Source of the DNA: Oscillibacter sp.
GTDB lineage: Bacteria > Bacillota > Clostridia > Oscillospirales > Oscillospiraceae
Length of the DNA stretch: 32,187 bases
Assembly: GCA_022652815.1 (NCBI GenBank)
Contig: JALCRR010000021.1
Span: forward strand, 1 to 32,187
Reading direction: 5' to 3'
Below, one piece after another: positions 6,452 to 16,132 of this stretch; the first letter of the stretch is position 1, and every line of letters starts with the position of its first letter. The notes beneath the pieces are model-generated. The model searched no databases. It was given only the letters and a program-made list of their open reading frames with translations, and had not been told where the DNA came from. A program made the translations under genes and the position numbers.

Positions 6452-9192
6452 GACCGATCAAACTGGTGTTATCCGCCTTCGGGCCTTACGCAGGACGGAC
6501 GGAAATTGACTTTGGCGCCCTCGGCGAGCAGGGACTGTACCTAATTACCGGCGATACCGGCGCGGGAAAGACCACCATTTTTGACGCGATTACCTTTGCC
6601 CTGTACGGCGAGGCCAGCGGCGGAACCCGGGAGGTCTCCATGTTTCGCAGCAAGTATGCCTCCGCCGGGACGGAGACGTTTGTGGAATTGACCTTTCTCT
6701 ACGCGGGCAAAGAATACCGGGTGAAGCGAAACCCGGAATATGAGCGCCCGGCAAAGCGGGGAGACGGTACCACCGTCCAGAAAGCGGACGCGGAACTGAC
6801 CATGCCCGACGGGCGGGTGGTCACAAAGTCCCGGGAGGTGACCGCCGCCATCCGGGACATTGTGGGCATTGACCGGGGGCAGTTCACCCAGATTGCCATG
6901 ATCGCCCAGGGAGACTTTTTAAAGCTGCTGCTCGCGCCCACAGAGGAGCGAATGAAAATTTTCCGGCAGCTTTTCCGCACGGAGCGTTACCAGCAGCTTC
7001 AGCTGAAGCTGAAAGACGAGTCCGGCACGCTGAACCGACAGTGCGAGCTGCTGCGCAGCGGCCTTGCCCAGGTGGTGGATGGCATCGTATGGGATCGGGA
7101 CGATCTGCTGTTTCCACAGGTGGAACAGGCGAAACACGGCGCGCCGCTGGAAGAGATTCTGACGCTGCTGGGCCAGCTGACGGCGCTGGATCAGGCGGCG
7201 CTGAAGGAGCAGACCACAGCGCTGGGGCTGGTTGAAAAGCAGCTGCAGGAGAAAACGGCAGTTCTGGCCCGGGGCGCAGAACATGAAAAGCTGAAAGAGC
7301 AGCTGGCGGGGGGAAAACACCAGCTGGAACAGTGCTCTGCCCGGTTGACTGCGGCGGAGGCACAGCGAACTGACGCCGCGGGAAAACAGGGACAGATCGA
7401 CACGCTGACAGAGCAATGCGCAGCCCAGCGCAGCACACTGCCCCGCTACGACGAGCTGGAGAGCCTGCGGGCAAAGCTGCTGGCAAATCAGCGGGAACAG
7501 GAAAAGAAGGCCGCTGGGTATGCAAGCGGAGAAAATGCGGTCAAGACCCTTTCGAAGGAGCTGGCGCAGACCAGGGAGGAACAGGAATCCCTGCGGGGTG
7601 CGGCGGCACAGAAAGAAAAGCTGGAGGCGGAACAGAAGCTTCTCTCCCAGCGGATGGCGGCACTTCAAAAGCTGCAAAGCAGTGAGCGGGCGCTGAAAGC
7701 GCTGAAAGAGGAGTGGACTGCGGCGCAGCAGACCTACTGCAAGGCGCAGGAGACAGCGGAGACTTTGCAGCGGACGTATGAGCAGAAAAACCGAGCCTAT
7801 CTGGACGGACAGGCGGGAATTCTGGCAACAACTTTGCAGGCGGGGCAGCCCTGCCCGGTCTGCGGTGCGCTGGAACATCCCCAGCCTGCAAAAGCGGCGG
7901 ACACCGTGCCCAGCGAGACAGAGCTGAATGCTGCGGCAAAAGCGGCATCCGCCTCCCGAAAGACGGCGGCGGATTGCAGCGCCCGGGCGGGAACGCTGGG
8001 CGGCGAGGTGAAATCCAGAGAAGAGGAGCTGTCTGGGCGCAGGGCGGAACTGCTGGGGGACGGCGATCTGCAAGAGGCGCTGACTGCGGCAAAGCAGCGG
8101 GACGGAGCACTTACACGGGAGCTGGAGGCGGCAAAACGCGGCACTGCCCGGGCAGATGCGCTGGCCCGGCTTCTGCCCCAAAAGGAAGCGGCGCTCAAAG
8201 AGCAGGAGACGGCGATGACGGCTCTGCACGCAGAGTTTGCAGGGCTGAAGAGCGCACGCGGCGAGCTGGCGGCACAGGAGCACACTCTGGCGGAAAGCCT
8301 GCCGTGGGCCAGCCGTGCTGAAGCCCTTCAGAAAACGGAGACACTGGAAAAAGAGCGGGACGGGCTGAAAGGCGCACTGGCAAAAGCGGAGGCGGCGTAT
8401 CAGTCCTGCCGGGTGGAGGCGGACACCCTGCGCGGTCAGATCAAGAGTTTGACGGAATCTTTGGAGGGTGTCCCCGAGGTGGACATGGCAGGAGAGACGG
8501 CGGCGCTTTCCACGCTGACCGGGCAAAAGACGGAGCTGACACGGGACGTGCAGCGCCTAACCTCCCGACTGGAGCGAAATCGGGAGACGCTGGACACCAT
8601 CCGAAACCGCAGCGGCGAGCTGGCAGCGCAGGAGACGCGTCTTGCCTGGGTGCGGACACTTTCCAATACTGCAAACGGAAATCTGCCCGGCAGGGAGAAA
8701 ATCATGCTGGAAACCTACGTGCAGATGAATTTCTTTGATCGGATTCTTGCCCGGGCAAACACCCGCTTTATGGTCATGTCCGGCGGACAATACGAGCTGA
8801 AACGGCAGGTGGAGGCGGCCAATAACCGCTCCCAGAGCGGGCTGGAGCTGGACGTGATCGACCATTACAACGGCTCTGAGCGCAGCGTGCGCACGCTCTC
8901 CGGCGGGGAGAGCTTTCAGGCGTCGCTGTCTTTGGCACTGGGACTTTCCGACGAGATCCAGTCCTCCGCCGGAGGGATTCGGCTGGACACGATGTTTGTG
9001 GACGAGGGCTTTGGCTCGCTGGATGAGGAGTCGCTTTTCCAGGCCATGCGGGCACTGAACAGCCTTTCTCAGGGGCATCGACTGGTGGGCATCATCTCCC
9101 ATGTGGCCGAGCTGAAAGAGCAGATCCCGCGGCAGATTGTGGTGAAAAAGGACCGCTCCGGCGGCAGCCGGGCGGAGGTCGTCTGCGAATAA
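6448..9192 (+). CDS. sbcC: Exonuclease SbcC (Rad50-type ATPase subunit)
   Basis: A 914-residue SMC-like ATPase, partner of SbcD. Walker A GDTGAGKTT is at about residues 35-43. Long coiled-coil arms run from about 180 to 760 around the zinc hook CPVC (about 468). The signature TLSGGES is near 815 and Walker B MFVDEGFGSLDEE near 848. A TTG 15 bases upstream is in frame, but GGGAGG sits just before ATG 6448, which also gives the ATGA overlap with sbcD. Length is within family range. The gene ends 3 bp before a strong hairpin shared with the convergent operon. Confidence 0.95.
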   Translation: MRPIKLVLSAFGPYAGRTEIDFGALGEQGLYLITGDTGAGKTTIFDAITFALYGEASGGTREVSMFRSKYASAGTETFVELTFLYAGKEYRVKRNPEYERPAKRGDGTTVQKADAELTMPDGRVVTKSREVTAAIRDIVGIDRGQFTQIAMIAQGDFLKLLLAPTEERMKIFRQLFRTERYQQLQLKLKDESGTLNRQCELLRSGLAQVVDGIVWDRDDLLFPQVEQAKHGAPLEEILTLLGQLTALDQAALKEQTTALGLVEKQLQEKTAVLARGAEHEKLKEQLAGGKHQLEQCSARLTAAEAQRTDAAGKQGQIDTLTEQCAAQRSTLPRYDELESLRAKLLANQREQEKKAAGYASGENAVKTLSKELAQTREEQESLRGAAAQKEKLEAEQKLLSQRMAALQKLQSSERALKALKEEWTAAQQTYCKAQETAETLQRTYEQKNRAYLDGQAGILATTLQAGQPCPVCGALEHPQPAKAADTVPSETELNAAAKAASASRKTAADCSARAGTLGGEVKSREEELSGRRAELLGDGDLQEALTAAKQRDGALTRELEAAKRGTARADALARLLPQKEAALKEQETAMTALHAEFAGLKSARGELAAQEHTLAESLPWASRAEALQKTETLEKERDGLKGALAKAEAAYQSCRVEADTLRGQIKSLTESLEGVPEVDMAGETAALSTLTGQKTELTRDVQRLTSRLERNRETLDTIRNRSGELAAQETRLAWVRTLSNTANGNLPGREKIMLETYVQMNFFDRILARANTRFMVMSGGQYELKRQVEAANNRSQSGLELDVIDHYNGSERSVRTLSGGESFQASLSLALGLSDEIQSSAGGIRLDTMFVDEGFGSLDEESLFQAMRALNSLSQGHRLVGIISHVAELKEQIPRQIVVKKDRSGGSRAEVVCE

Positions 9193-9195
9193 AAG

Positions 9196-9232
9196 AAGGA
9201 CCGGGACACGAATGTGTCCCGGTCCTTTGTTT
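9196..9232. terminator. Bidirectional terminator between sbcC and the GLUG gene
   Basis: A perfect 14-bp stem (9196-9209 with 9214-9227) closes a GAAT loop. T-rich sequence follows on both strands. It ends two convergent operons. Confidence 0.88.
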
Positions 9233-12200
9233 ATTTCGGCGGGGCGGATTTGTCGGGGGTTGCGGTAGCGGACTTGTCCGGCGCGCTGACGGATTTTTTG
9301 CGCTTGCGGCGCTTTTGCAAGACCAGCAGGACGATCAAAATGACGCCAAGGCCTGCAAAAATGGGAATCACGAGCTGACATAGGTGGCCGGCGTCTGTGG
9401 AGCGCACGCAGAAAGTGCCGCTGGTGCCCTGCATGGTCAAAAGAAGATAATGGCCGCTCTGGGTGGCATCCACCTCTTGCCAGACACCGTTTTCATACAG
9501 CCAGACCGTGCCCAGATCGCCTCGGCAGAGAAGCCGCAGAGGGACGGAGTCGGTTTCGGCAACATCGGACCCGGTGAGGGTGATTTCGTACACGGAGGTA
9601 TCCTCCACATCGGCGGCAATGGATTCCGGCGGTGTGAGGGAACTCTTGGTGACATGGAGCGCGGCATCATCCGTAAACTGACCGTCGCACAGGGCGAGGG
9701 AAAGATTGCCGGACGTTTCCGCACTTGCCACCACCGTGACCCACTTGGTGTAAACGGCGTCGATGCTCAGGTCAGAGAGCTTGCCGGAAACATCAAATTT
9801 CGGCCAGACACCGTAGTAGCCGTCCTTTTCCGGGACATCGGGGAGCTTGAGCAGGGCAAGATCCTCACCATACTGGAAGGGGAGTATGTCTACAATTTTA
9901 TCATCCGCCCGGAGCGTCAGCGTAAAGGAGACAAGCTCGGCGGGGAGGTCACTACGGGTGCGCAGATCGTCAAAACGGACACTCTGGGCGCAGTTTTCGT
10001 AGCTGATGCCGTCCACGCCGGCGGTGCCGGTATCCACAAAGACATTGCCGCGAACGCGGCCGGAGCCCACATCCGCATTGCCCGTGATGGCACCCACGTA
10101 TTCGCTGCCCTTGTCCACCGTGACGATGGCGCAGCAGGTCAAGAGCGTTTTACCGCTGCCTGCAATGCCGCCCACGTTATCCCCGCCGGAAATCGTGCAT
10201 TTGGCGTAGCTTTCCCGTACCGTGGCGGAGGAGAGGCCGGCTACGCCGCCCACATCATCGCCGTTGGTGCTTTCCACATCCCCATAGTTTTCGCTGCGAA
10301 ACACGGTACCCAGATCCATGCGGCCCACGATGCCGCCGATGCAGTCCTTTTTGCCGGAGACGGTTCCCCGGTTGAGGCAGCTTTGTACCACGGCCTTGGT
10401 TTCGTAGGTGCTGTTATAGGAGATGGTGCTGTCATCCTCGGGGTCGGTGTCGTATTCAACGGCCATGGAACCCGCAATGCCGCCCACATTTCGATCGCCG
10501 GTGACGGCGCCGGTGCTGCGGCTGTCCGCAATTTTGCCCTGCCGGACGGCGTCGGTGTCAATGTCAGAGGTGTCCTCCAGATAATCGGAGAGATTTGTGG
10601 AGAGATTGGGGTGCTCCAGCTGATCCATCATATCCAGCAGCAGGTCAAAGACCACGTTGAACTGGTTGCTGATGGCTCGGATGTCTGCCGAGAGAACTTT
10701 GCCGGAGGAATGCACCTCGCCGTTCAGCACGTCCATTTGCTCGGAGAGACTGGCGAGAGAGGCGTAGAGATTGTCCCCTGCGGCGCGGTAATCGTCGCCC
10801 AGCGTGGCAAACGTCACGCCGCCTTTGGTAAGCTCGTCCAGGGCACCGCTCATGTTTTTAAAAGCGCTGGACATGGAGCGGCTGACGCTTGCGGCGCTGT
10901 TGGCTACCTTTTGCAGCTGCTCCGCCGCATCACCCAGCTGACCGGAGAGGGTCTTGCTGTATTCCAGCGCCGAGGAGAGATGGGTGAGCGCGGAAGAGGC
11001 GTCATCGGACGCGGTTTTCAGATCGTCCATGGCGGAGGAGAGCTCCGTTAGGGCGGACTGCATTTGATCCCAGTCAATGTCGATGTTGGCATCCAAATCG
11101 GCGAGGGCTGTGCTGATTTTTCCAAGGGCTTTTGCAGCATCGCCGGTTGCCGAGACCAGGTCGGTCAGCGCGGTCCGCGCATCATCGGTGACAATTTTAT
11201 TCCAGTCTCCGCCCAATGCGGTATTCAGCGCATCGAGGGCGGTGCTGACTTTGCCCATGGCGGTGCTTAACTCGCCAAAGCCGGCGGAGAGTCGGGCAAC
11301 AGCGTCATCCACCGCAGATTGATCTTTGATGATGACGGCGGCCTTGAGATCGTCCATGGCGGTGCCGATTTTATCGGCGGCGTTGCCCATGGCGGTGGAG
11401 GCGGCTTTCAGATCATCCGTGGCGCCCTTCAGCTCCGTGAGCATACTGCCGGCGGTGTTGGAGGCCTTATCCAGCGTGCCCAGCGCCGTTTCCAGCTGAT
11501 CGGAGAGGGTAGCCAGATTGTCGGCGGCGTCGCCCAGATCGTCCACGGCGGGCTTCAGTTTATCCAGCGCATTGGTGACGTCGGCGCTGAGCGTGTTGAG
11601 GGAGTTCACATTGCCGTCCACAAAGTCGGCGGTCTTGTCCAGCAGCGTTTTGGAGCTGTCCCGGGCAGAATCCGTACAGGTGCCGATGTCGGTCAGACGG
11701 GCGGAAATGGTGTCGTTGGCCCCGTCGGCATCGTCAAGCGCTTGATTGACCAGCGCATTGAGCTTGTCTAGCTCGGTGCGCAGACGGGTGACGGTATCGG
11801 TGTCGCCGGAGACGATCAGATCAGGCTCGGCCTGACCGACGATGCCGCCCACATCCTTGCGGCCCTGCACCGAGCCGGAATTTACGCACCCGGCAAGATA
11901 GCCGCTCTGACGGCCGACAATGCCGCCGACGTTGTAGCCCACATGGGGATAGCCCACGGAGCCGGTGTTGGTGCAGCTTTGCACAATGCCGGAGGAATAC
12001 CCCGCAACGCCGCCCATGTCCGTGCGGCTGCCGGGAAGGTTTTCGGAGTCTCCGCTTTCCCCGGAAGAGGAGGAAGAGAGGTCGGAGAGGTTATCCAGTG
12101 CAGAATCCACGTCCAGATCATCGAGGGAAATCGTGGAGTCGGCACTGCTGGTGTTAACGCTGCAATGACTGAAGCAGGAGATCAGCGTGCCCAAATTTCG

Positions 12201-12773
12201 CCCGCACACGCCGCCGGCGCTGGTGTCGGCCAGCACGTTGCCGTCTGCCCGGCAGGAGAGAATCTGACCGCTTTCCCGGTTGACGCCCACGATGCCGCCC
12301 ACGGAGGAGTCACCCTCCACCGTGCCAGAGAAGGAACAGCTTTCAAGGGTGCCGGAGTTGTCACCGCAGATGCCGCCGATGATGGTGCGGCTGCCCTGGG
12401 GGGCAAGCGCGCCCTGCACCACCAGATTTTTCACCACACCGCCGGACTGCACATAGCGGAAAAGCCCCTGATGAGAGCCGCTGACGGTGAGTCGATAGCC
12501 GGAGATGGTGTGACCGCCGCCGTCAAAGGTGCCGCCAAAGGTGGGAATGGAGGTGAAGGAGCTGCCCGTCAGGTTGAGAGAGCAGGTCAGCGTGACGGTT
12601 TTGCCCTGCGACCAACTGTCCAGCGAGCAGCTTTTGGCGAAGTCCTCAAAATCCGATACAGAGGAGATGACAACGGTGCTGCCGGACTGGGAGAGCGCCT
12701 GCGCGGCAGGAGCGGACGAAGAGAAAAGCAGGAGAACGACCATGGCAAGGGCGCACAGTTTCTGTTTACGCAT
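9231..12773 (-). CDS. Secreted, membrane-anchored GLUG-repeat/coiled-coil protein
   Basis: A 1180-residue predicted surface protein. It has an N-terminal signal peptide (about residues 1-27). Two clusters of GLUG-like repeats of the form VGGIVG..SG.I..C, rich in Cys, lie at about 95-320 and 745-910. Between them a region of about 410 residues is Ala/Leu/Asp-rich with strong heptad character (LDDLKxA, LxxALxxL), predicted to be coiled coil. A beta-type region follows at about 920-1120. One transmembrane helix (about 1133-1155) and a basic cytoplasmic tail (KRRKRKK) end the protein. Its ATG overlaps the stop of the MMPL gene by 8 bp, so the two are co-expressed. The function is unknown. I infer an extracellular partner or scaffold for the exporter, comparable in style to YhgE/Pip-type proteins but not clearly homologous. 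Confidence 0.8.
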   Translation of the reverse strand: MRKQKLCALAMVVLLLFSSSAPAAQALSQSGSTVVISSVSDFEDFAKSCSLDSWSQGKTVTLTCSLNLTGSSFTSIPTFGGTFDGGGHTISGYRLTVSGSHQGLFRYVQSGGVVKNLVVQGALAPQGSRTIIGGICGDNSGTLESCSFSGTVEGDSSVGGIVGVNRESGQILSCRADGNVLADTSAGGVCGRNLGTLISCFSHCSVNTSSADSTISLDDLDVDSALDNLSDLSSSSSGESGDSENLPGSRTDMGGVAGYSSGIVQSCTNTGSVGYPHVGYNVGGIVGRQSGYLAGCVNSGSVQGRKDVGGIVGQAEPDLIVSGDTDTVTRLRTELDKLNALVNQALDDADGANDTISARLTDIGTCTDSARDSSKTLLDKTADFVDGNVNSLNTLSADVTNALDKLKPAVDDLGDAADNLATLSDQLETALGTLDKASNTAGSMLTELKGATDDLKAASTAMGNAADKIGTAMDDLKAAVIIKDQSAVDDAVARLSAGFGELSTAMGKVSTALDALNTALGGDWNKIVTDDARTALTDLVSATGDAAKALGKISTALADLDANIDIDWDQMQSALTELSSAMDDLKTASDDASSALTHLSSALEYSKTLSGQLGDAAEQLQKVANSAASVSRSMSSAFKNMSGALDELTKGGVTFATLGDDYRAAGDNLYASLASLSEQMDVLNGEVHSSGKVLSADIRAISNQFNVVFDLLLDMMDQLEHPNLSTNLSDYLEDTSDIDTDAVRQGKIADSRSTGAVTGDRNVGGIAGSMAVEYDTDPEDDSTISYNSTYETKAVVQSCLNRGTVSGKKDCIGGIVGRMDLGTVFRSENYGDVESTNGDDVGGVAGLSSATVRESYAKCTISGGDNVGGIAGSGKTLLTCCAIVTVDKGSEYVGAITGNADVGSGRVRGNVFVDTGTAGVDGISYENCAQSVRFDDLRTRSDLPAELVSFTLTLRADDKIVDILPFQYGEDLALLKLPDVPEKDGYYGVWPKFDVSGKLSDLSIDAVYTKWVTVVASAETSGNLSLALCDGQFTDDAALHVTKSSLTPPESIAADVEDTSVYEITLTGSDVAETDSVPLRLLCRGDLGTVWLYENGVWQEVDATQSGHYLLLTMQGTSGTFCVRSTDAGHLCQLVIPIFAGLGVILIVLLVLQKRRKRKKSVSAPDKSATATPDKSAPPK

Positions 12774-15279
12774 GGAGAACCTCCTCCTTTCCGTCTGCTT
12801 CCGTTGCCACAGACCCCTCGGCGGGAACCGTGGGCTCCGGCAGAGCCTCGGGGGTCAGCGGATGGACGCCGCCGGCTTCCAGATTTGCATTGATGGAGCC
12901 GACCAGCGTGCCGGTAAATTCTGCGTCCACAACGCCGGAGACATAGCCCCGGACATGGCCGGACAGGTGCATGGCTCCCGTGTGGGACTGAAGCACGCCC
13001 CGGTGTTTCATGGTAAAGGCCGTCTTTTCGATGATAACGTCGCCCAGCAGCAAGATCTGGGGCAGAATGGCCATGACCAGAGCAATGGAGAGAATGGTGC
13101 CGCGGCCCAGACACACGCCGATAGATGAGATGGCCGGGTCGGAGGAGAGCTGCCCGATTAGGATACCGGCGGATGCCAGAATGGTGCCGGAGGTGACGAT
13201 GGTGGGGAAGGACTGGTTCAGCGTCTCCACAATCGCGTCCTTCAGCGGGAGCATGGTCTTGAGCTGGGTATAGCGGTTGGTGATGACGATGGCGTAGTCG
13301 ATGTTGGCGCCCATCTGGATGGACGACACAATTAAGTAACTTAGGAAAAACAGGTTGGTATGGGTCAAATAGGGGAAGGAGAAGTTGATCCAGATACTGC
13401 CTTGAATCACCAGAATTAGCAGCACGGGAAGTCCCGCGGATTTGAAGGTGAACACCAACACCAGAATGACAAAGACAATGGTGAGAATACTGATGAGGGT
13501 GTTGTCAGCGTGGAACGACGAGGAGAGATCATAGTCGCTGGTGGAATTACCCACCAGAAGCACACCGTCCGGATAGTATTTCGCGGCGTTATCGTGGAGC
13601 GTAGTCAGAAAATCAAAGGTCTCCTGACTTTCCTCCGGCAGCGTCAGCTGCAGAACGATGCGGCTGTAATCCTTGCCCTTGAGCTGCGCTTCTGCATCGG
13701 AGAGTTGGGAGTGGAGGTCGGTGATTTTCTCGGCGAGGTCGGGCTCCAGCGTGATGTAGCCCTCCTGCATTTGGTCGTAGACAAACATGAACATGTCCAC
13801 CAGCGGGACAGAGTAGTTGTCCACGCCGGAGACCAGCTTGCCGTACGTTTCTTGATTTACCGCGTAGGCGGAGTAGAGAAGCCGGGACAACTCAATATCC
13901 AGATCGGCAAGCTCGGCGAACTGCCGGGGCGTCAAGCGGTCGGTCAGCACATAGCCGTCCATGGCCTCAATATTGGCAAGGCCAAGGGCGGAATCCACCT
14001 CGCTCATGGCGGTAAAGTCCCGGATGAGCGCGCCTTCCTTTTCGTAGTCCCCCGCCGGAACCAGAACGGCCAGTGTGTTGGTGGAGCCGAAGGTGGCGTT
14101 GACCGTTTCCTCCGCGATCTGGCTGGCGTTTTTCGTGGCGGTGGTCAAGGTGGAATAGCCGTAGACATACGGGCATTTGTTGGAGAGAATGAAGCCGGCG
14201 ATCAGCAGTACGACAAAGATCGGGGGCATGATGAACCGGGTTTTGACGGTGAAGTGACCCCACGCGGTGATTTTCGGCACAAAGTTTTTGTGGTGGGTTT
14301 TGTCGATCAAGCCGGAAAAACTCATCAGCAGGCCGGGCATCAAGGTAAAGACGCTCAAAAGACTTAAAATAATGGCCTTAATCAGCACAATGCCCATGTC
14401 GTAGCCGATGCGGAAGTGCATGAACATCATGGCAGCCAAACCGGAGAGCGTGGTCAGACTGGAGCCGGAAATTTCCGGGATGGCCTTACTCAGCGCGGCG
14501 ATGACGGCCTCCCGGGGCTCCTGCGTCAGCCGCTCTTCCGTATAGCGGTGGCAGAGGATGATGGCGTAGTCGATGGCCAGAGCCAGCTGCAGCACCACCG
14601 CGATGGAGTTGGAGACAAAGGAGATGGTGCCGAAGATGTAGTTTGTGCCCATGTTTAGCATGGCTGCGTTGATGAAGGTCAGCAGCAGCACCGGAATTTC
14701 CATGTAGGTTTGGGAGGTGAAGAGCAGTACGAGCAGAATGATGACCACGGCGATGACCATGACCACCTTCATTTCCGAGGCGATGGCGTCGGAGCTGGAA
14801 TCGCCGGTATCGCCGGTGACGTATGTATCGTAGCCGTCCAGATGGTCGCGGATCTGTGCCAGAGCGTTCAGACTGACGGCATCCTCCGCCGCACCGTCGT
14901 AGGTGACGGTGAAGAGCGCGGCTCCGTTTTGATAGTGCTTCTCCGTGTCGTCAAATTCCACGGATTTGACGCCGGAGATTTTCTCCAGACGGGTTTGCAG
15001 TCCCGCTGCCTGATCGTAGGCGATATTGTCCACCATGATGCGGTTAGTGCCGAAGGTGGTGAATTCATCGGCCATGATGGTGAGACCCTGCCGGGTCTCC
15101 GTCTCCTCCGGCAGGTAGGTGGTGATGTCATTATTGACATGGACCCATCCCATGGAAAATACGCAGAAAATGGCGAGACCGATATACAGCAGATAAAACG
15201 CCTTGCGCTTGTCCACAATAAAGGCGGCCATCTTTTCAATGGCGGAGGGTCCTCCGCTAGCCTTGGGTTCACTGCTCAT
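12766..15279 (-). CDS. MMPL/RND-family exporter
   Basis: An 837-residue RND superfamily transporter of the MMPL/YdfJ type. It has two homologous halves, each with one membrane helix, a large extracytoplasmic domain (about residues 60-180 and 385-580) and a five-helix bundle, for 12 helices in all. The proton-relay helix motifs are visible: LAIDYAIILCHRY near residue 240 and GANIDYAIVITNRY near 665. The C-terminal 90 residues form an unusual non-membrane tail ending EADGKEEVLHA. The family exports lipids, siderophores or drugs. It starts 1 bp after the TetR stop and overlaps the GLUG gene by 8 bp. Confidence 0.92.
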   Translation of the reverse strand: MSSEPKASGGPSAIEKMAAFIVDKRKAFYLLYIGLAIFCVFSMGWVHVNNDITTYLPEETETRQGLTIMADEFTTFGTNRIMVDNIAYDQAAGLQTRLEKISGVKSVEFDDTEKHYQNGAALFTVTYDGAAEDAVSLNALAQIRDHLDGYDTYVTGDTGDSSSDAIASEMKVVMVIAVVIILLVLLFTSQTYMEIPVLLLTFINAAMLNMGTNYIFGTISFVSNSIAVVLQLALAIDYAIILCHRYTEERLTQEPREAVIAALSKAIPEISGSSLTTLSGLAAMMFMHFRIGYDMGIVLIKAIILSLLSVFTLMPGLLMSFSGLIDKTHHKNFVPKITAWGHFTVKTRFIMPPIFVVLLIAGFILSNKCPYVYGYSTLTTATKNASQIAEETVNATFGSTNTLAVLVPAGDYEKEGALIRDFTAMSEVDSALGLANIEAMDGYVLTDRLTPRQFAELADLDIELSRLLYSAYAVNQETYGKLVSGVDNYSVPLVDMFMFVYDQMQEGYITLEPDLAEKITDLHSQLSDAEAQLKGKDYSRIVLQLTLPEESQETFDFLTTLHDNAAKYYPDGVLLVGNSTSDYDLSSSFHADNTLISILTIVFVILVLVFTFKSAGLPVLLILVIQGSIWINFSFPYLTHTNLFFLSYLIVSSIQMGANIDYAIVITNRYTQLKTMLPLKDAIVETLNQSFPTIVTSGTILASAGILIGQLSSDPAISSIGVCLGRGTILSIALVMAILPQILLLGDVIIEKTAFTMKHRGVLQSHTGAMHLSGHVRGYVSGVVDAEFTGTLVGSINANLEAGGVHPLTPEALPEPTVPAEGSVATEADGKEEVLHA

Positions 15280-15280
15280 A

Positions 15281-15928
15281 TCAGCACTTCCTTTCCATGG
15301 CGGTCAGCAGGGTCAGAACACCCTGCGAGAAAAGTTCGGAAAACGCGGGAATTTCGTCGATGGCGCCGATTTCCCGCAGCGCGGCGGTCTGCTTGTCGGA
15401 AAGACTGGTCATTGTATGCAGTCCCAGACACAAAGCGACTACCTGAAAGCGGAAATCCCGCCGACTGCGCTGGGAGGCGAGCGGGAAAAAGCGGTCCACA
15501 CTTGTGTCGATGCAGACAAAGGCCTCCTGCACAACACCGTAAAAATCCCGAAGATTTTCAAGGCGACAGTTGTCTTCCATCGAGGAAAAGAGAAACGCCA
15601 GCAGCCGAAAGAGATTGGGATGGGGCTTGACGCTCTGCGTCAGGTACCGGCAGTAATCCTCCCCCGTCATGCAATCAACAGCGGCAATTTTGGCAGTAAA
15701 TTCTGCCTTCCAGCTCACAAGCTCCCGCTGCAGCAGAGCCAGCAGAACCTCGTCCTTGTTTTTATAGTAGTTATAAATCGTGGGGCGGGTAAAGGTGGCC
15801 AGATCCGAAATGGCCTTGAAGTTGACGCCATTGTAGCCGGAACGCTGGAAAAGCGTCTCGCCGGCGGCCAGAATTTCATCTTGACGGCTGACAATCTCCT
15901 CCTCCGACCGGGCGCGGAGAAAACTCAT
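15281..15928 (-). CDS. TetR/AcrR-family transcriptional regulator
   Basis: A 215-residue one-component repressor. The N-terminal HTH covers about residues 12-60, with FKAISDLATFTRPTIYNYYKNKDEVLLALL typical of TetR recognition helices. A variable all-helical ligand domain follows. I chose ATG 15928 because GGAGGG lies 5 bases upstream; an in-frame GTG at 15949 precedes that ribosome site. It is the first gene of the tetR-MMPL-GLUG operon and very likely autoregulates through the two dyads in its promoter. The inducer is unknown, possibly a substrate of the exporter. Confidence 0.92.
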   Translation of the reverse strand: MSFLRARSEEEIVSRQDEILAAGETLFQRSGYNGVNFKAISDLATFTRPTIYNYYKNKDEVLLALLQRELVSWKAEFTAKIAAVDCMTGEDYCRYLTQSVKPHPNLFRLLAFLFSSMEDNCRLENLRDFYGVVQEAFVCIDTSVDRFFPLASQRSRRDFRFQVVALCLGLHTMTSLSDKQTAALREIGAIDEIPAFSELFSQGVLTLLTAMERKC

Positions 15929-15944
15929 AAAATCCCTCCAGACT

Positions 15945-15955
15945 GACACAGTGTC
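15945..15955. promoter_or_regulatory. Operator-like dyad 2 (5' leader of tetR)
   Basis: GACACAGTGTC is a perfect 5+1+5 dyad. It lies about +10 to +20 from the predicted tetR start and 32 bp centre-to-centre (about three helical turns) from dyad 1. Confidence 0.6.
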
Positions 15956-15971
15956 GACTATTTTCGGAGAT

Positions 15972-16000
15972 ATGCTAACACCGTGTCAGCTAAAAGTCAA
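15972..16000 (-). promoter_or_regulatory. tetR operon promoter with operator-like dyad 1
   Basis: On the minus strand TTGACT (16000-15995), 17 bp and TAGCAT (15977-15972). A second ACACnGTGTC dyad (15977-15987) sits inside the spacer, where a bound repressor would block RNA polymerase. Confidence 0.65.
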
Positions 16001-16059
16001 TGAGAAAGCGGTGCTCTGCGCAAAACAGGAAAACTTTTGCGAAATTATGGTGCCAGCCG

Positions 16060-16088
16060 TCGAAATTCGGGAAAATGTCTGGTATAAT
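16060..16088 (+). promoter_or_regulatory. Promoter of the D,D-carboxypeptidase gene
   Basis: TCGAAA (16060-16065), a 17-bp spacer and a perfect TATAAT (16083-16088) preceded by an extended TGG. The ATG is 45 bp downstream. Confidence 0.75.
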
Positions 16089-16132
16089 CATGGACAGAAA
16101 AACTTGAATTTGACTTTTGACGGGAGCAGAGC

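Noticed and set aside
6919-8526. Long antisense open frame (535 codons) within sbcC
   Set aside because: It lies opposite an intact sbcC with all motifs. Its Arg/Leu/Gln-rich, motif-free product is typical of the antisense of GC-rich coiled-coil coding DNA.
9384-11051. Long plus-strand open frame (555 codons) opposite the GLUG gene
   Set aside because: It is a Gly/Ala/His-rich shadow of the repeat-containing minus-strand gene, which has a signal peptide, a TM anchor and operon context. No ribosome site supports the plus frame.
11943-12893. Plus-strand open frame (316 codons) opposite the GLUG and MMPL gene ends
   Set aside because: It spans the junction of two overlapping real genes and has low-complexity composition and no start signal.
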